Assembly: GCA_036834985.1 (NCBI GenBank)
Contig: DAITMV010000124.1
Span: forward strand, 1 to 8,648
From: DAITMV01 sp036834985
Lineage (GTDB): Bacteria > Pseudomonadota > Gammaproteobacteria > Burkholderiales > Burkholderiaceae_B
Length of the DNA stretch: 8,648 bases
Reading direction: 5' to 3'
In this document: positions 1 through 6,561 of the stretch, in pieces
Position numbering within the stretch: position 1 is the first letter of the stretch
Layout of the letters: every line of letters starts with the position of its first letter
Program-made: the position numbers and the translations under genes
The notes under the pieces: model-generated
Seen by the model: only the letters and a program-made list of their open reading frames with translations
Databases searched by the model: none
Told to the model about the DNA's origin: nothing

Positions 1-1
1 A

Positions 2-142
2 TTTACGCCACAGTCCTTCTTTAGTAACGACAGCGTCAACGGGGTACCCGGCTTTACCCATGACGTGCCACCCGGTACGTTCGCCCAGGACGGCACGCCG
101 CTGCATGTCAGCAACGTAATTCAACTGGCAGAGGTTGCATAA
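2..142 (+). CDS. C-terminal 46 residues of an unidentified protein (5' end outside window)
   Basis: An open frame runs from the left edge to a TAA at 140-142. The visible tail is rich in Pro, Gly, Asn and Val (for example GVPGFTHDVPPGTF and the ending IQLAEVA). It contains no motif that I can assign to a family, and it lacks a membrane segment. The stop codon is immediately followed by the ATG of the CaiB/BaiF gene (TAAATG), so the two are probably co-transcribed and this protein may also belong to acyl-CoA or lipid metabolism; that is inference from position only. The frame is supported by the tight junction and by the absence of stops over 46 codons. Confidence 0.6.
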   Translation, partial: FTPQSFFSNDSVNGVPGFTHDVPPGTFAQDGTPLHVSNVIQLAEVA

Positions 143-1267
143 ATGAGTGGAGGGGCCGTGTCATCACGGCCCGCCATGCTGGCGGGCCTCAAAGTCATTG
201 ATTTAACGCGCAATTTACCCGGACCGTTCGCCAGTCTCATGCTGGCGGATATGGGGGCTGAAGTCATCAAGGTGGAGCCGCCACAAGGCGATGAAGCGCG
301 CTTTATGCCGCCGCTGTTTGCCGCGGTCAACCGCAACAAAACGAGTATCCGGCTCGACATCAAAAAGCCTGATCAACTGGATCAACTGCGCAGCATGATC
401 GCGTCGGCCGACGTGTTGATCGAAGGCTTTCGGCCCGGCGTTCTGGCGCAATCGGGCCTCAGTTACGAGACGCTGTCCGCGATCAATCCCAAGCTGGTGA
501 TGTGCTCTATCACCGGGTACGGACAAGAAGGCAGTTGGGCTCATAAAGCCGGGCACGACATGAACTACATGGCCCTGTGCGGCGGGCTGGATCAACTCAA
601 AACCGCTGGCGGCGACATTCCTTTGCCCAATATCCAGGTGGCTGATTTGCTGGGCGGCAGTGCCAATGCGGTGATCGGTATTTTGGCCGGTGTGGTCGAT
701 GCCAAAACCACAGGACGGGGCCGCTACGTCGATGTCAGCATGACCGATGGCGTATTGGCCAATCTGGTCGCGGCCAATGCATTTAATGAGTTGCTCAAGC
801 CCATGCTCGGCCGCGATGCCGGGCCGGGTGAAAGCTTTCTCAATGGTGCCTTGCCGTGCTACAACCTCTACAAAACTGCAGATGAACGTTATCTGGCGGT
901 CGGATCCCTGGAATTCAAGTTCTGGACGGCGGCTTGCGCGGTGTTCGACAAGCCCAACTGGGTCGAGCAACACTGGCAAATGGGCATGATGCCCAACTCT
1001 CCGGAGGCCAACGCCCTCAAGGACGAAGTGGCCGCGCTGATCAAAAGCCAACCGCTGTCTGTATGGGCTGAGCGTTTTGAAAGTGCGGATGCCTGTGTCA
1101 CCCCGGTTCTCACCCTCGCCGAGGCCATGCAACGGGCGCCCATCGCCGAAAGAGAACATTTACTCCAGAAAATTGAATCCCAAAACGGGTCAGAGGTGGT
1201 ACATTTTGGACTGCCTATCCAGTTTTCGGATTTCAAATTTTCAATCCGGAATCACGCACCCGAATAA
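143..1267 (+). CDS. CaiB/BaiF family protein, probable alpha-methylacyl-CoA racemase
   Basis: The 374-residue product is a family III CoA-transferase fold protein. The N-terminal signature LAGLKVIDLTRNLPGPFAS (14-31) and LADMGAEVIKVE (34-45) are typical, as are NRNKTSIRLDIK (63-74), DVLIEGFRPGV (90-100) and CSITGYGQ (121-128). The residues known to be catalytic in mycobacterial alpha-methylacyl-CoA racemase are all matched: His138 in AGHDMNY, Asp168 in QVADLLGG and Glu257 in VGSLEFKFW. That favours a racemase, which inverts the 2-methyl centre of branched acyl-CoAs, over a CoA-transferase such as CaiB or formyl-CoA transferase, though members are often mis-assigned. The protein is cytoplasmic. 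The ATG at 143 directly follows the upstream stop and has GCAGAGG before it. A GTG at 158 behind GGAGGGG and an ATG at 176 are alternative starts that would trim 5 or 11 residues ahead of the conserved core. The fatty acid-CoA ligase gene follows, which fits fatty acid degradation. Confidence 0.93.
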   Translation: MSGGAVSSRPAMLAGLKVIDLTRNLPGPFASLMLADMGAEVIKVEPPQGDEARFMPPLFAAVNRNKTSIRLDIKKPDQLDQLRSMIASADVLIEGFRPGVLAQSGLSYETLSAINPKLVMCSITGYGQEGSWAHKAGHDMNYMALCGGLDQLKTAGGDIPLPNIQVADLLGGSANAVIGILAGVVDAKTTGRGRYVDVSMTDGVLANLVAANAFNELLKPMLGRDAGPGESFLNGALPCYNLYKTADERYLAVGSLEFKFWTAACAVFDKPNWVEQHWQMGMMPNSPEANALKDEVAALIKSQPLSVWAERFESADACVTPVLTLAEAMQRAPIAEREHLLQKIESQNGSEVVHFGLPIQFSDFKFSIRNHAPE

Positions 1268-1305
1268 GCCTCTTTTGCCCGCACAGGCCAAGGGGCCGCG
1301 CTGCG

Positions 1306-1327
1306 TTAGTGCATACAACTATACTAA
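1306..1327 (+). promoter_or_regulatory. Possible -10 box within a quasi-palindrome upstream of fadD
   Basis: In the 94-bp gap before fadD, TATACT (1320-1325) matches a sigma70 -10 box at 5 of 6 positions. No good -35 box lies 16-18 bp upstream, where the sequence is GC-rich. The -10 overlaps an imperfect inverted repeat, TTAGT-GC-ATA against TATACTAA, which could be a repressor operator. Both calls are weak. fadD could instead be read through from the upstream gene, as I see no terminator in the gap. Confidence 0.25.
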
Positions 1328-1361
1328 TTACAGCAAGTAAAAAAATTGAGGAGACTACACC

Positions 1362-3140
1362 ATGGCAAGCGTGCCCAGCGACGTCGGCTTATCTGCAGCC
1401 AGCACAAAACCGGTTGACGGCTTTGTGAGCCAAGCTGCCAAAGACCGCTTTGAAAGCCGTTTTTGGACCAAATCGTACGGCCCTGGCGTCAGCGCCGACA
1501 TCCCCCCGCTGCAGTGCAACACCGTCCTCGAATACATGGAAGGTTGCCTGAAAAAATACGAAGACCGCGTTGCGTTTGTTTCAGCAAAAGTTGAAATGAC
1601 CTACGGCGAGCTCAACGAAAAGGCCGAGGCCTTTGCCGTGTATCTGCAGTCCCTGGGCGTCAAGCCCGGTGACCGTGTCGCCATCATGCTGCCCAATGTG
1701 TTGCAGTTTCCGGTGTGTTTTATCGGGGCCATGAAAGCAGGCGCCATCGTCAGTAACGTCAACCCGCTTTATACAGTTCGCGAATTAAATCACCAGCTCA
1801 AGGACACCGGGGCCGAAACCATCGTTGTATTCGAGAGCTTTGCCAGCACCTTGCAGCAATCCTTGCAAGGCACCGCGATCAAGAACATTGTGATTACCCA
1901 ACTGGGCGATCTGTTTGGCGGGGCACTGAACCTCAAAGGCCGTCTCGTCAATTTTGTGCTCAAAAACGTCAAAAAGATGGTGCCCGAGTACAGCCTGCCG
2001 CAAGCGGTCTGGATTCGCGATGCCTTGGCTCAGGGTTCACGCGGTACGCTCAAGCCCGTCAAGCGTGAGCTCTCCGACGTCTGTCTGCTGCAATACACAG
2101 GGGGTACCACCGGCCTATCCAAAGGCGCGATGCTGACTAATTTTAACTTGCTGTCCAATCTGGAGCAGGGGTTGGCCTTTATGCGTCCGGCCATGGGCGA
2201 GGGCGATCACACCGTGCTCACCTTGCTGCCGATGTATCACATCTACGCACTGGCCGTTAACTGCATGGCCTTCATGACCTTGGGTGCCCGTAACGTCATC
2301 ATTGCCAACCCGCGTGATCTTCCGCGGGTCATGAGCACAATCCGTGACGAAAAAATCTCCATGGTCACCGCCGTCAACACCCTGTTTAACGCCTTCTTGA
2401 ATAACGAAGAGTTTTGCGCGCGTGATTTTTCCGACCTCAAATTCGCCATGTCCGGCGGTATGGCCCTGCAACAGGCTATCGCCGAAAAGTGGTACAAGGT
2501 CACCGGCTGCGCCATCATGGAAGGTTTTGGCATGAGCGAAACCTCGCCCGTGTTAACCGTTCCTCCCCTACATGGCGTGGAGCAGCCCATCTTCCGCGGT
2601 AACGTGGGGCTACCCGTCCCGGGTACCGAAATCCGCTTGCGTCGCGACGACATGCTGTGGGCTGACATCAACGAGCCTGGCGAAATCTGCGCCCGCGGCC
2701 CTCAAATCATGAAGGGCTACTGGAACAAGCAGGAAGAAACCGACAAGATGATCGACAAAGACGGTTGGCTGGCCACCGGCGATATCGGCGTCATGAACGA
2801 AGACGGTTTCCTGAAAATCGTCGACCGCAAAAAAGACATGATCATCGTCTCCGGCTTTAACGTGTACCCCAACGAAATCGAAGACGTTGTTGCCATGCAT
2901 CCGGGCGTGCTCGAGGTGGGTGCCGTCGGCCTGCCCGATGAAATCACCGGCGAAAAAATCAAGCTGTGTGTCGTCAAGCGTCATCAGGACCTCACCGCCG
3001 AAGACATCCTGGCCCATTGCCGCAAAAACCTCACCGGCTACAAGATTCCGCGTGTGGTCGAGTTCTGGGATGAGTTGCCTAAAACGAACGTCGGCAAGAT
3101 TTTGCGCCGCGAACTGCGTGAGAAAAAGCCCAAGGCTTGA
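1362..3140 (+). CDS. fadD: Long-chain fatty acid-CoA ligase (acyl-CoA synthetase)
   Basis: The 592-residue product is an ANL-superfamily adenylating enzyme. It activates long-chain fatty acids with ATP and CoA to acyl-CoA, the entry step of beta-oxidation, at the inner face of the cytoplasmic membrane. Visible motifs in order are the phosphate-binding loop YTGGTTGLSKGAML (245-258), GFGMSETSP (388-396), the GWLATGD motif (468-474), the fatty-acyl-CoA synthetase signature ending in DRKKDMIIVSGFNVYPNEIE (488-507), and the catalytic lysine of TNVGKILRREL (Lys579). These match E. coli FadD closely. The protein carries about 31 extra N-terminal residues compared with E. coli FadD (561 residues), whose start would align near Phe34-Trp35. 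The chosen ATG has a strong GAGGAG (1348-1353) eight bases upstream, and the next Met is residue 59, so the extension looks real. No damage is visible. The gene converges on a membrane-protein gene on the other strand. Confidence 0.97.
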   Translation: MASVPSDVGLSAASTKPVDGFVSQAAKDRFESRFWTKSYGPGVSADIPPLQCNTVLEYMEGCLKKYEDRVAFVSAKVEMTYGELNEKAEAFAVYLQSLGVKPGDRVAIMLPNVLQFPVCFIGAMKAGAIVSNVNPLYTVRELNHQLKDTGAETIVVFESFASTLQQSLQGTAIKNIVITQLGDLFGGALNLKGRLVNFVLKNVKKMVPEYSLPQAVWIRDALAQGSRGTLKPVKRELSDVCLLQYTGGTTGLSKGAMLTNFNLLSNLEQGLAFMRPAMGEGDHTVLTLLPMYHIYALAVNCMAFMTLGARNVIIANPRDLPRVMSTIRDEKISMVTAVNTLFNAFLNNEEFCARDFSDLKFAMSGGMALQQAIAEKWYKVTGCAIMEGFGMSETSPVLTVPPLHGVEQPIFRGNVGLPVPGTEIRLRRDDMLWADINEPGEICARGPQIMKGYWNKQEETDKMIDKDGWLATGDIGVMNEDGFLKIVDRKKDMIIVSGFNVYPNEIEDVVAMHPGVLEVGAVGLPDEITGEKIKLCVVKRHQDLTAEDILAHCRKNLTGYKIPRVVEFWDELPKTNVGKILRRELREKKPKA

Positions 3141-3162
3141 TGCTGTCTTCTGACAGGTCGCC

Positions 3163-3202
3163 CAAGGCGGTGGTGCTGGTTTACAACGAGCCCGCCGCCT
3201 TG
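3163..3202. repeat. Inverted repeat at the convergent 3' ends of fadD and the 3181-3513 gene
   Basis: CAAGGCGG (3163-3170) pairs perfectly with CCGCCTTG (3195-3202). The stem extends inward through a G-U and two G-C pairs to 3173/3192, leaving an 18-base loop. It overlaps the last codons of the minus-strand gene and lies 22 bases past the fadD stop. Its position suits a shared bidirectional terminator, but neither strand has a T-run after the stem, so an intrinsic terminator is not supported. Confidence 0.3.
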
Positions 3203-3513
3203 AGGCGTCGATGGCGGTGAATGGTGCCGATCAATTTGATGGCAGCAACACACAGGCCGAATAAAATGCCGCCACCCACAAAACTGGCGAGCAAGCCCAC
3301 CGACATCAGCAAAAACACGGTTGACTCGGTCAACAAGCCCAGCAGAGCGATCACGCTGGCAGCCACCGACAGGCAACTTAAGCCTAAAAATACAAATAAA
3401 TACGGGTTCGCTTTACGAAAGCTGTACACCGTCAAACCAATCAAACTATTGAGCATCACCAGGTTAAAGCCAAGGCTTAATCCAGGCACTGCCACCAAAG
3501 ACATCGTAAACAT
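3181..3513 (-). CDS. Small integral membrane protein of unknown function
   Basis: The 110-residue product is mostly hydrophobic, with probable membrane helices around residues 5-30, 38-61 and 65-95. The basic tail HRHRRLKAAG (99-108) should face the cytoplasm by the positive-inside rule, as should the SFRK loop (31-34). I do not recognise a family and see no catalytic motif. The frame stays open 20 codons further upstream (to 3573), but I start at the ATG at 3511-3513. It has a clean AGGAG (plus-strand 3520-3524) six bases before it, and the longer version would add charged residues without a good ribosome site. The gene lies 164 bp downstream of the DUF599 gene on the same strand. They could be co-transcribed, although a weak promoter candidate and two inverted repeats lie in the gap. 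Confidence 0.72.
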   Translation of the reverse strand: MFTMSLVAVPGLSLGFNLVMLNSLIGLTVYSFRKANPYLFVFLGLSCLSVAASVIALLGLLTESTVFLLMSVGLLASFVGGGILFGLCVAAIKLIGTIHRHRRLKAAGSL

Positions 3514-3527
3514 AACAAACTCCTGAC

Positions 3528-3558
3528 GGTCATTCTCGACAAACAGCGCGGAATGACC
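3528..3558. repeat. 8-bp inverted repeat in the leader of the small membrane-protein gene
   Basis: GGTCATTC (3528-3535) and GAATGACC (3551-3558) are perfect inverted copies separated by 15 bases. On the minus strand the element ends only three bases before the AGGAG ribosome site of the gene starting at 3513. It could fold as an RNA hairpin close to that site or act as a DNA operator. It sits downstream of the candidate -10, so it would be in the transcript if that promoter is right. Confidence 0.4.
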
Positions 3559-3569
3559 ACCTTCATTGA

Positions 3570-3598
3570 ACACTAAATTCGACAGTCAGTGATGTAAA
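3570..3598 (-). promoter_or_regulatory. Weak sigma70-like promoter candidate for the 3181-3513 gene
   Basis: Reading the minus strand, TTTACA (plus 3593-3598, 5 of 6 matches to the -35 box) is followed after 17 bp by TAGTGT (plus 3570-3575), which matches only 3 of 6 positions of the -10 box. The spacing is ideal but the -10 is poor, so this is only a candidate. Confidence 0.25.
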
Positions 3599-3604
3599 GG
3601 TTCA

Positions 3605-3630
3605 GCTATTGGAGTAGAGCCTCCAAAAGT
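3605..3630. repeat. Short hairpin-forming inverted repeat between the two minus-strand genes
   Basis: TTGGAG (3609-3614) and CTCCAA (3621-3626) are perfect inverted copies around a six-base loop. After one A-A mismatch the pairing continues with T-A, C-G and G-U pairs out to 3605/3630. It follows the DUF599 gene by about 50 bases on that gene's strand. It might slow or end transcription or protect the mRNA 3' end, but no T-run follows on the minus strand. Confidence 0.35.
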
Positions 3631-3677
3631 CAGGTTTTTAATGTTCTCTTCATAACCGGCGTGTTGTAATCGCGCGT

Positions 3678-4340
3678 TCAGATGAATTTGCCCACTGGCA
3701 CCCGGTCAAACCATCGCAGCAGCAGCACCATCAGTGCGGTAGCGGGCATCAGCGCCATCGGGTTGACTAATCCAAACAACAGCGGCGCGATACAAAAAAA
3801 CAACCTCAAGCTCATGCTGTACAGCTCCCCAGCACGCCCTATATAGTCGCTGGCCGGCTCAATCCAAGAGTTGCGCATGGGCATGTTCACCGGCATAGCA
3901 ATCATATAACCCACGTGGTTATAAAACCGCACCGCCACCGCTGAGCACACAAACGAGCAAAACAGGCTGCTGATCAGCAGCAGCAACAGTATTTGCTTGA
4001 TGGGCGGGGTGGCCAGGCCGCCTGCATGGCTGGTCAGCACCTGTTGGCCAAACAAATCCCCGGTCAGCGTGATCAGGCCCATCATGGCCAGCGCGGCGGT
4101 GGAGGCCGTGATCGTGGCAGACATCATCGAGTTGCGCAGTGTTTCTACGGCCAGGGTTTCACTGCCGTGCTGTTCCATCACCGCCCGGGCCCATTGTTGT
4201 CGAAGCAGCGTGTGCGCAGTCCGTGAAACCTGGTCGGGGGCATGCTGTTCGCGCACCCTTAATCGGATCTCATAGATCAGCACCAACGCGATCGACAAAT
4301 ACAACGATATCCATTCTTGCGTCAGCATGGCGTGGTCCAC
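3678..4340 (-). CDS. DUF599 family membrane protein
   Basis: The 220-residue product fits the DUF599 family (function unknown). The diagnostic region is QQWARAVMEQ (48-57) followed by ETLAVETLRNSMMSATITAS (61-80), the AVQTLRN-ATFLAST-type block of the family. Later comes FVCSAVAVRFYNHVGYM (about 134-150), matching the family's aromatic, Asn- and His-containing segment. Probable membrane helices lie near residues 8-25, 75-95, 115-138 and in the final third (about 178-212, probably two). The start is a GTG (plus 4338-4340) with GTGAGGA before it and a seven-base spacer. The ATG four codons later is too far from that ribosome site. The gene is divergent from the lipoprotein operon across about 115 bp. 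I see no convincing promoter for it. Confidence 0.85.
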   Translation of the reverse strand: MDHAMLTQEWISLYLSIALVLIYEIRLRVREQHAPDQVSRTAHTLLRQQWARAVMEQHGSETLAVETLRNSMMSATITASTAALAMMGLITLTGDLFGQQVLTSHAGGLATPPIKQILLLLLISSLFCSFVCSAVAVRFYNHVGYMIAMPVNMPMRNSWIEPASDYIGRAGELYSMSLRLFFCIAPLLFGLVNPMALMPATALMVLLLRWFDRVPVGKFI

Positions 4341-4408
4341 TGATTTTCCTCACTGATAGACATGCCCATACAAGGACTGTTCAAAACATGGCATAACCAC
4401 TAACATAC

Positions 4409-4424
4409 CAGAGGAGGACCTCTG
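4409..4424. repeat. Perfect 6-bp hairpin with ribosome-site-like loop upstream of the lipoprotein operon
   Basis: CAGAGG (4409-4414), AGGA loop (4415-4418) and CCTCTG (4419-4424) form a perfect stem-loop. On the plus strand the stem and loop together contain GAGGAGG, a strong anti-16S match. It lies about 30 bases ahead of any possible start of the downstream gene, too far to serve it directly. A GTG at 4431 in reach of it opens only three codons (GTG AGC GTT TAA). Confidence 0.45.
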
Positions 4425-4456
4425 CGTAGCGTGAGCGTTTAAGAATTGATGGGTTG

Positions 4457-5218
4457 ATGCGTTACTTGACAATAATAACTCGGGATGTCCGCTGGCGGCT
4501 GTATACGCAGTTCGCCCTGCTCGGTGTACTGCTATGCCTGTCATCCGGTTGCGCCACCCAGTCACTGATGAACGAACATGCCCGCGACTGGGCCTCGCGC
4601 CCCATCGTCAAAATGCTCTATGCCCCTGCCGAGTTTCGAATTTATGAGGTGCCCTTGGGCGGCAAGGAAGAGCGTGTCATCGCCTGGGAAAAGCAGGCCG
4701 CCGAGTATTTCGACAACGCCATGGAGGGGCTAAACGCTCCACCCAACCGCGAATTTGTCGCCGCCAAATCACTCGATTCCACGCTGTATTCGATCATCTC
4801 CCAGCACTACGCCCTGTTTTGCACCATGGTGCCGCAGATGATGTTGATCAAAGGCAATGTCATCGAAGCCTGGGCCAACAAACGTGATCACTTCAATTAC
4901 ACCGTGGGTCCCGGGATGGCACCGGTTGCACAGGCCACGGGCGCCGATCTGATTGTATTTGCCATCGGGCAGGACCGCATCCGCAGCAATTCCCGTCGTG
5001 TGTTTGACGGCATCCTGAGCTTGAACGTCTTTACCATGGGGCAAAAAGCCCAAACCGGCACCCTGGTCATGGCCATTCTGGATTTAAAAACCGGCGACAT
5101 CGTGTGGCTGGACAATGATTTTACAACCCGCATGTCATTTAACGACGAGGCCGACATCGCCAAAATGACCCGCAATGTGCTCGGTGCCTTTTATGGGTCA
5201 GTGGGGAGCACATTGTGA
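4457..5218 (+). CDS. Predicted outer-membrane or periplasmic lipoprotein, first gene of the M48 operon
   Basis: The 253-residue product has an N-terminal signal with basic residues, a hydrophobic stretch (FALLGVLLCL) and the lipobox-like SSGC, so Cys32 is the probable lipidated residue. The -3 position is Ser rather than Leu, slightly off consensus. The mature part is mixed alpha/beta. The later part (about 160-225) has GADLIVFAIGQDR, then strands ending in ILDLKTGDIVWLDND. That last pattern recalls the sheet of CsgG/LpoB/GNA1162-type lipoproteins, but I cannot assign a family. The start is uncertain: a TTG at 4454 immediately precedes the ATG chosen here, and neither has a good ribosome site. 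The gene ends in a GTGA overlap with the metalloprotease gene, implying coupled translation and a shared role. Confidence 0.8.
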   Translation: MRYLTIITRDVRWRLYTQFALLGVLLCLSSGCATQSLMNEHARDWASRPIVKMLYAPAEFRIYEVPLGGKEERVIAWEKQAAEYFDNAMEGLNAPPNREFVAAKSLDSTLYSIISQHYALFCTMVPQMMLIKGNVIEAWANKRDHFNYTVGPGMAPVAQATGADLIVFAIGQDRIRSNSRRVFDGILSLNVFTMGQKAQTGTLVMAILDLKTGDIVWLDNDFTTRMSFNDEADIAKMTRNVLGAFYGSVGSTL

Positions 5219-6561
5219 GCAGCTTGCGGCGCTTGGTCGTGCTTGGATGCGTGCTGAGCCTGTCGTCCGCCTGGGCGGCCCAACCCTTTGATTCTTCCGC
5301 GACCGCCCGGCCGTCGGATGACGAAGAGCAGCGCGTCTGGGACCTCGGACGCTCGCTGGAGCAGGATTTGCAGCGTAAAAATCGCATCCGTCCGCCCGAT
5401 GCGCTCGATCCCTATCTGCAGTCGGTACTAGACAAGTTATACCCTGAGTTCAAAGGCACCATGACCGTCAAAGTACTGATGCAGCCCGAGGTCAACGCCT
5501 TTACGACGGCCCCTGGCACCATTTTCCTAACCGAAGGGTTGCTGGCCCGTCTTGAAAACGAAGCCCAGCTGGCCACTGTGTTGGGGCACGAGGGCGCCCA
5601 TTTTGTCTACCGTCACGCAGCCTCCACCGCTAACCGCGAGCGTATGGGCGAGCTGGCCACCATGTTGGCCAAAAACGTCATCAACTCCACCAATCCGTTT
5701 GGCAAGCTGTCCGGTAATGACATTGGCCAATCAGCGATAGACGCTGCTAAAGGCGCGCTGATGGACCGTGCGCGGGACATGGCCGACGATAATTTCCTGG
5801 CCACCGCCAAAGATCAGCTCGAGCAGTTAAAAAAGCAGCTGCGTAACTCGGTAGCCGGCTCGTTTTCCGGCGTGCGCCCGGATGGCTTGTCCACCACCTC
5901 CGTATTTGGCTTTAACGGCGGTATGGAGCGGGAGGCCGATGAAATCGGCATGCGGCGCATGGTGGCGGCGGGCTACGATCCAGCCGAGGCCATCAAGCTG
6001 TTTAAAATCCTAGGGCGCGAAATGCAGCAGCGCAGCCGCAACGAGCTCTTCTTTTTCTCCTCGCTGGCCATGCTCAATGACCGGGAAGCGTCGTTCAAAG
6101 AGCTCTCCGAGACGTCCAAAGGGACTTTTAAAGGCGACGCGCGTTTTGCCCAGTATCTGAACCCGGTCAAGTTGAGCAGTATCCAGCGCGAAATCACCGC
6201 CGGGCGTTATGAATCCCTGCTGACCTACTTTTCAGATGACTTGGGGCAAGAGCGTCTCAAACTGTTTCCCGAAAAGGTGCGCTTTTATCTGGGTGAAGCC
6301 TACCGCATACGCGCCGCCGATGGCGATTTAAACAAGGCGGTGGAGCAATACCGGCATGTGCTGGCGGCGCAGCCCGCCCATTTTGGTGCATTGCGCTCCT
6401 TGGGTCTCGTGTTGGCATGGCAAGGCAACACCACAGAAGCGGTCCAGCTGTTAAAGCAAAGCTTGTCCGTGTGCGGCAGCGACACCGATCGCGGATTCAC
6501 CGAGCAGATTATCCAGTCCTTGCAGGCCACGCCTGACACCAAACCCCCCGAGCTGCAGTGA
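5215..6561 (+). CDS. Secreted M48 family zinc metalloprotease with C-terminal TPR-like repeats (BepA/YfgC-like)
   Basis: The 448-residue product has a type I signal peptide (about 1-21, AWA cleavage site) and so acts in the periplasm. The M48 zinc site is visible: HEGAH (125-129, HExxH) and the third-ligand motif GMEREADEIG, with Glu238 in the ExxAD position. The C-terminal part (about 354-435) contains helical repeats such as FYLGEAYRIRAADGDLNKAV and GALRSLGLVLAWQGNTTEAV, consistent with TPRs. The layout matches E. coli BepA, which degrades or chaperones outer-membrane proteins such as LptD and BamA; its substrate here is unknown. The gap between the two zinc motifs (about 110 residues) is clearly longer than in BepA. 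The GTG start overlaps the upstream stop (GTGA) and is preceded by GGGGAG (5203-5208) at six bases. The next gene also overlaps. Confidence 0.93.
   Translation: MSSLRRLVVLGCVLSLSSAWAAQPFDSSATARPSDDEEQRVWDLGRSLEQDLQRKNRIRPPDALDPYLQSVLDKLYPEFKGTMTVKVLMQPEVNAFTTAPGTIFLTEGLLARLENEAQLATVLGHEGAHFVYRHAASTANRERMGELATMLAKNVINSTNPFGKLSGNDIGQSAIDAAKGALMDRARDMADDNFLATAKDQLEQLKKQLRNSVAGSFSGVRPDGLSTTSVFGFNGGMEREADEIGMRRMVAAGYDPAEAIKLFKILGREMQQRSRNELFFFSSLAMLNDREASFKELSETSKGTFKGDARFAQYLNPVKLSSIQREITAGRYESLLTYFSDDLGQERLKLFPEKVRFYLGEAYRIRAADGDLNKAVEQYRHVLAAQPAHFGALRSLGLVLAWQGNTTEAVQLLKQSLSVCGSDTDRGFTEQIIQSLQATPDTKPPELQ

Noticed and set aside
215..1159. A 314-codon open frame on the minus strand opposite the CaiB/BaiF gene
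   Set aside because: It lies entirely antisense to a gene with clear family motifs, its product has no recognisable domain, and GC-rich codon use explains the open shadow frame.
2115..3017. Several minus-strand open frames opposite fadD
   Set aside because: All overlap the conserved fadD coding sequence and encode His/Gly/Val-rich shadow peptides without motifs or ribosome sites.
3514..3573. A 20-codon upstream extension of the small membrane protein
   Set aside because: The internal ATG has AGGAG at six bases, whereas the extension is charged, has no clear ribosome site and overlaps the inverted repeat.
4466..4471. A perfect TTGACA -35 box
   Set aside because: It lies inside the lipoprotein coding sequence and no -10 box follows at 16-18 bp.
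5242..5250. Cys12 of the M48 protein as a lipobox cysteine
   Set aside because: The hydrophobic stretch before it would be only about five residues. The AWA site near residue 21 gives a normal type I signal peptide.
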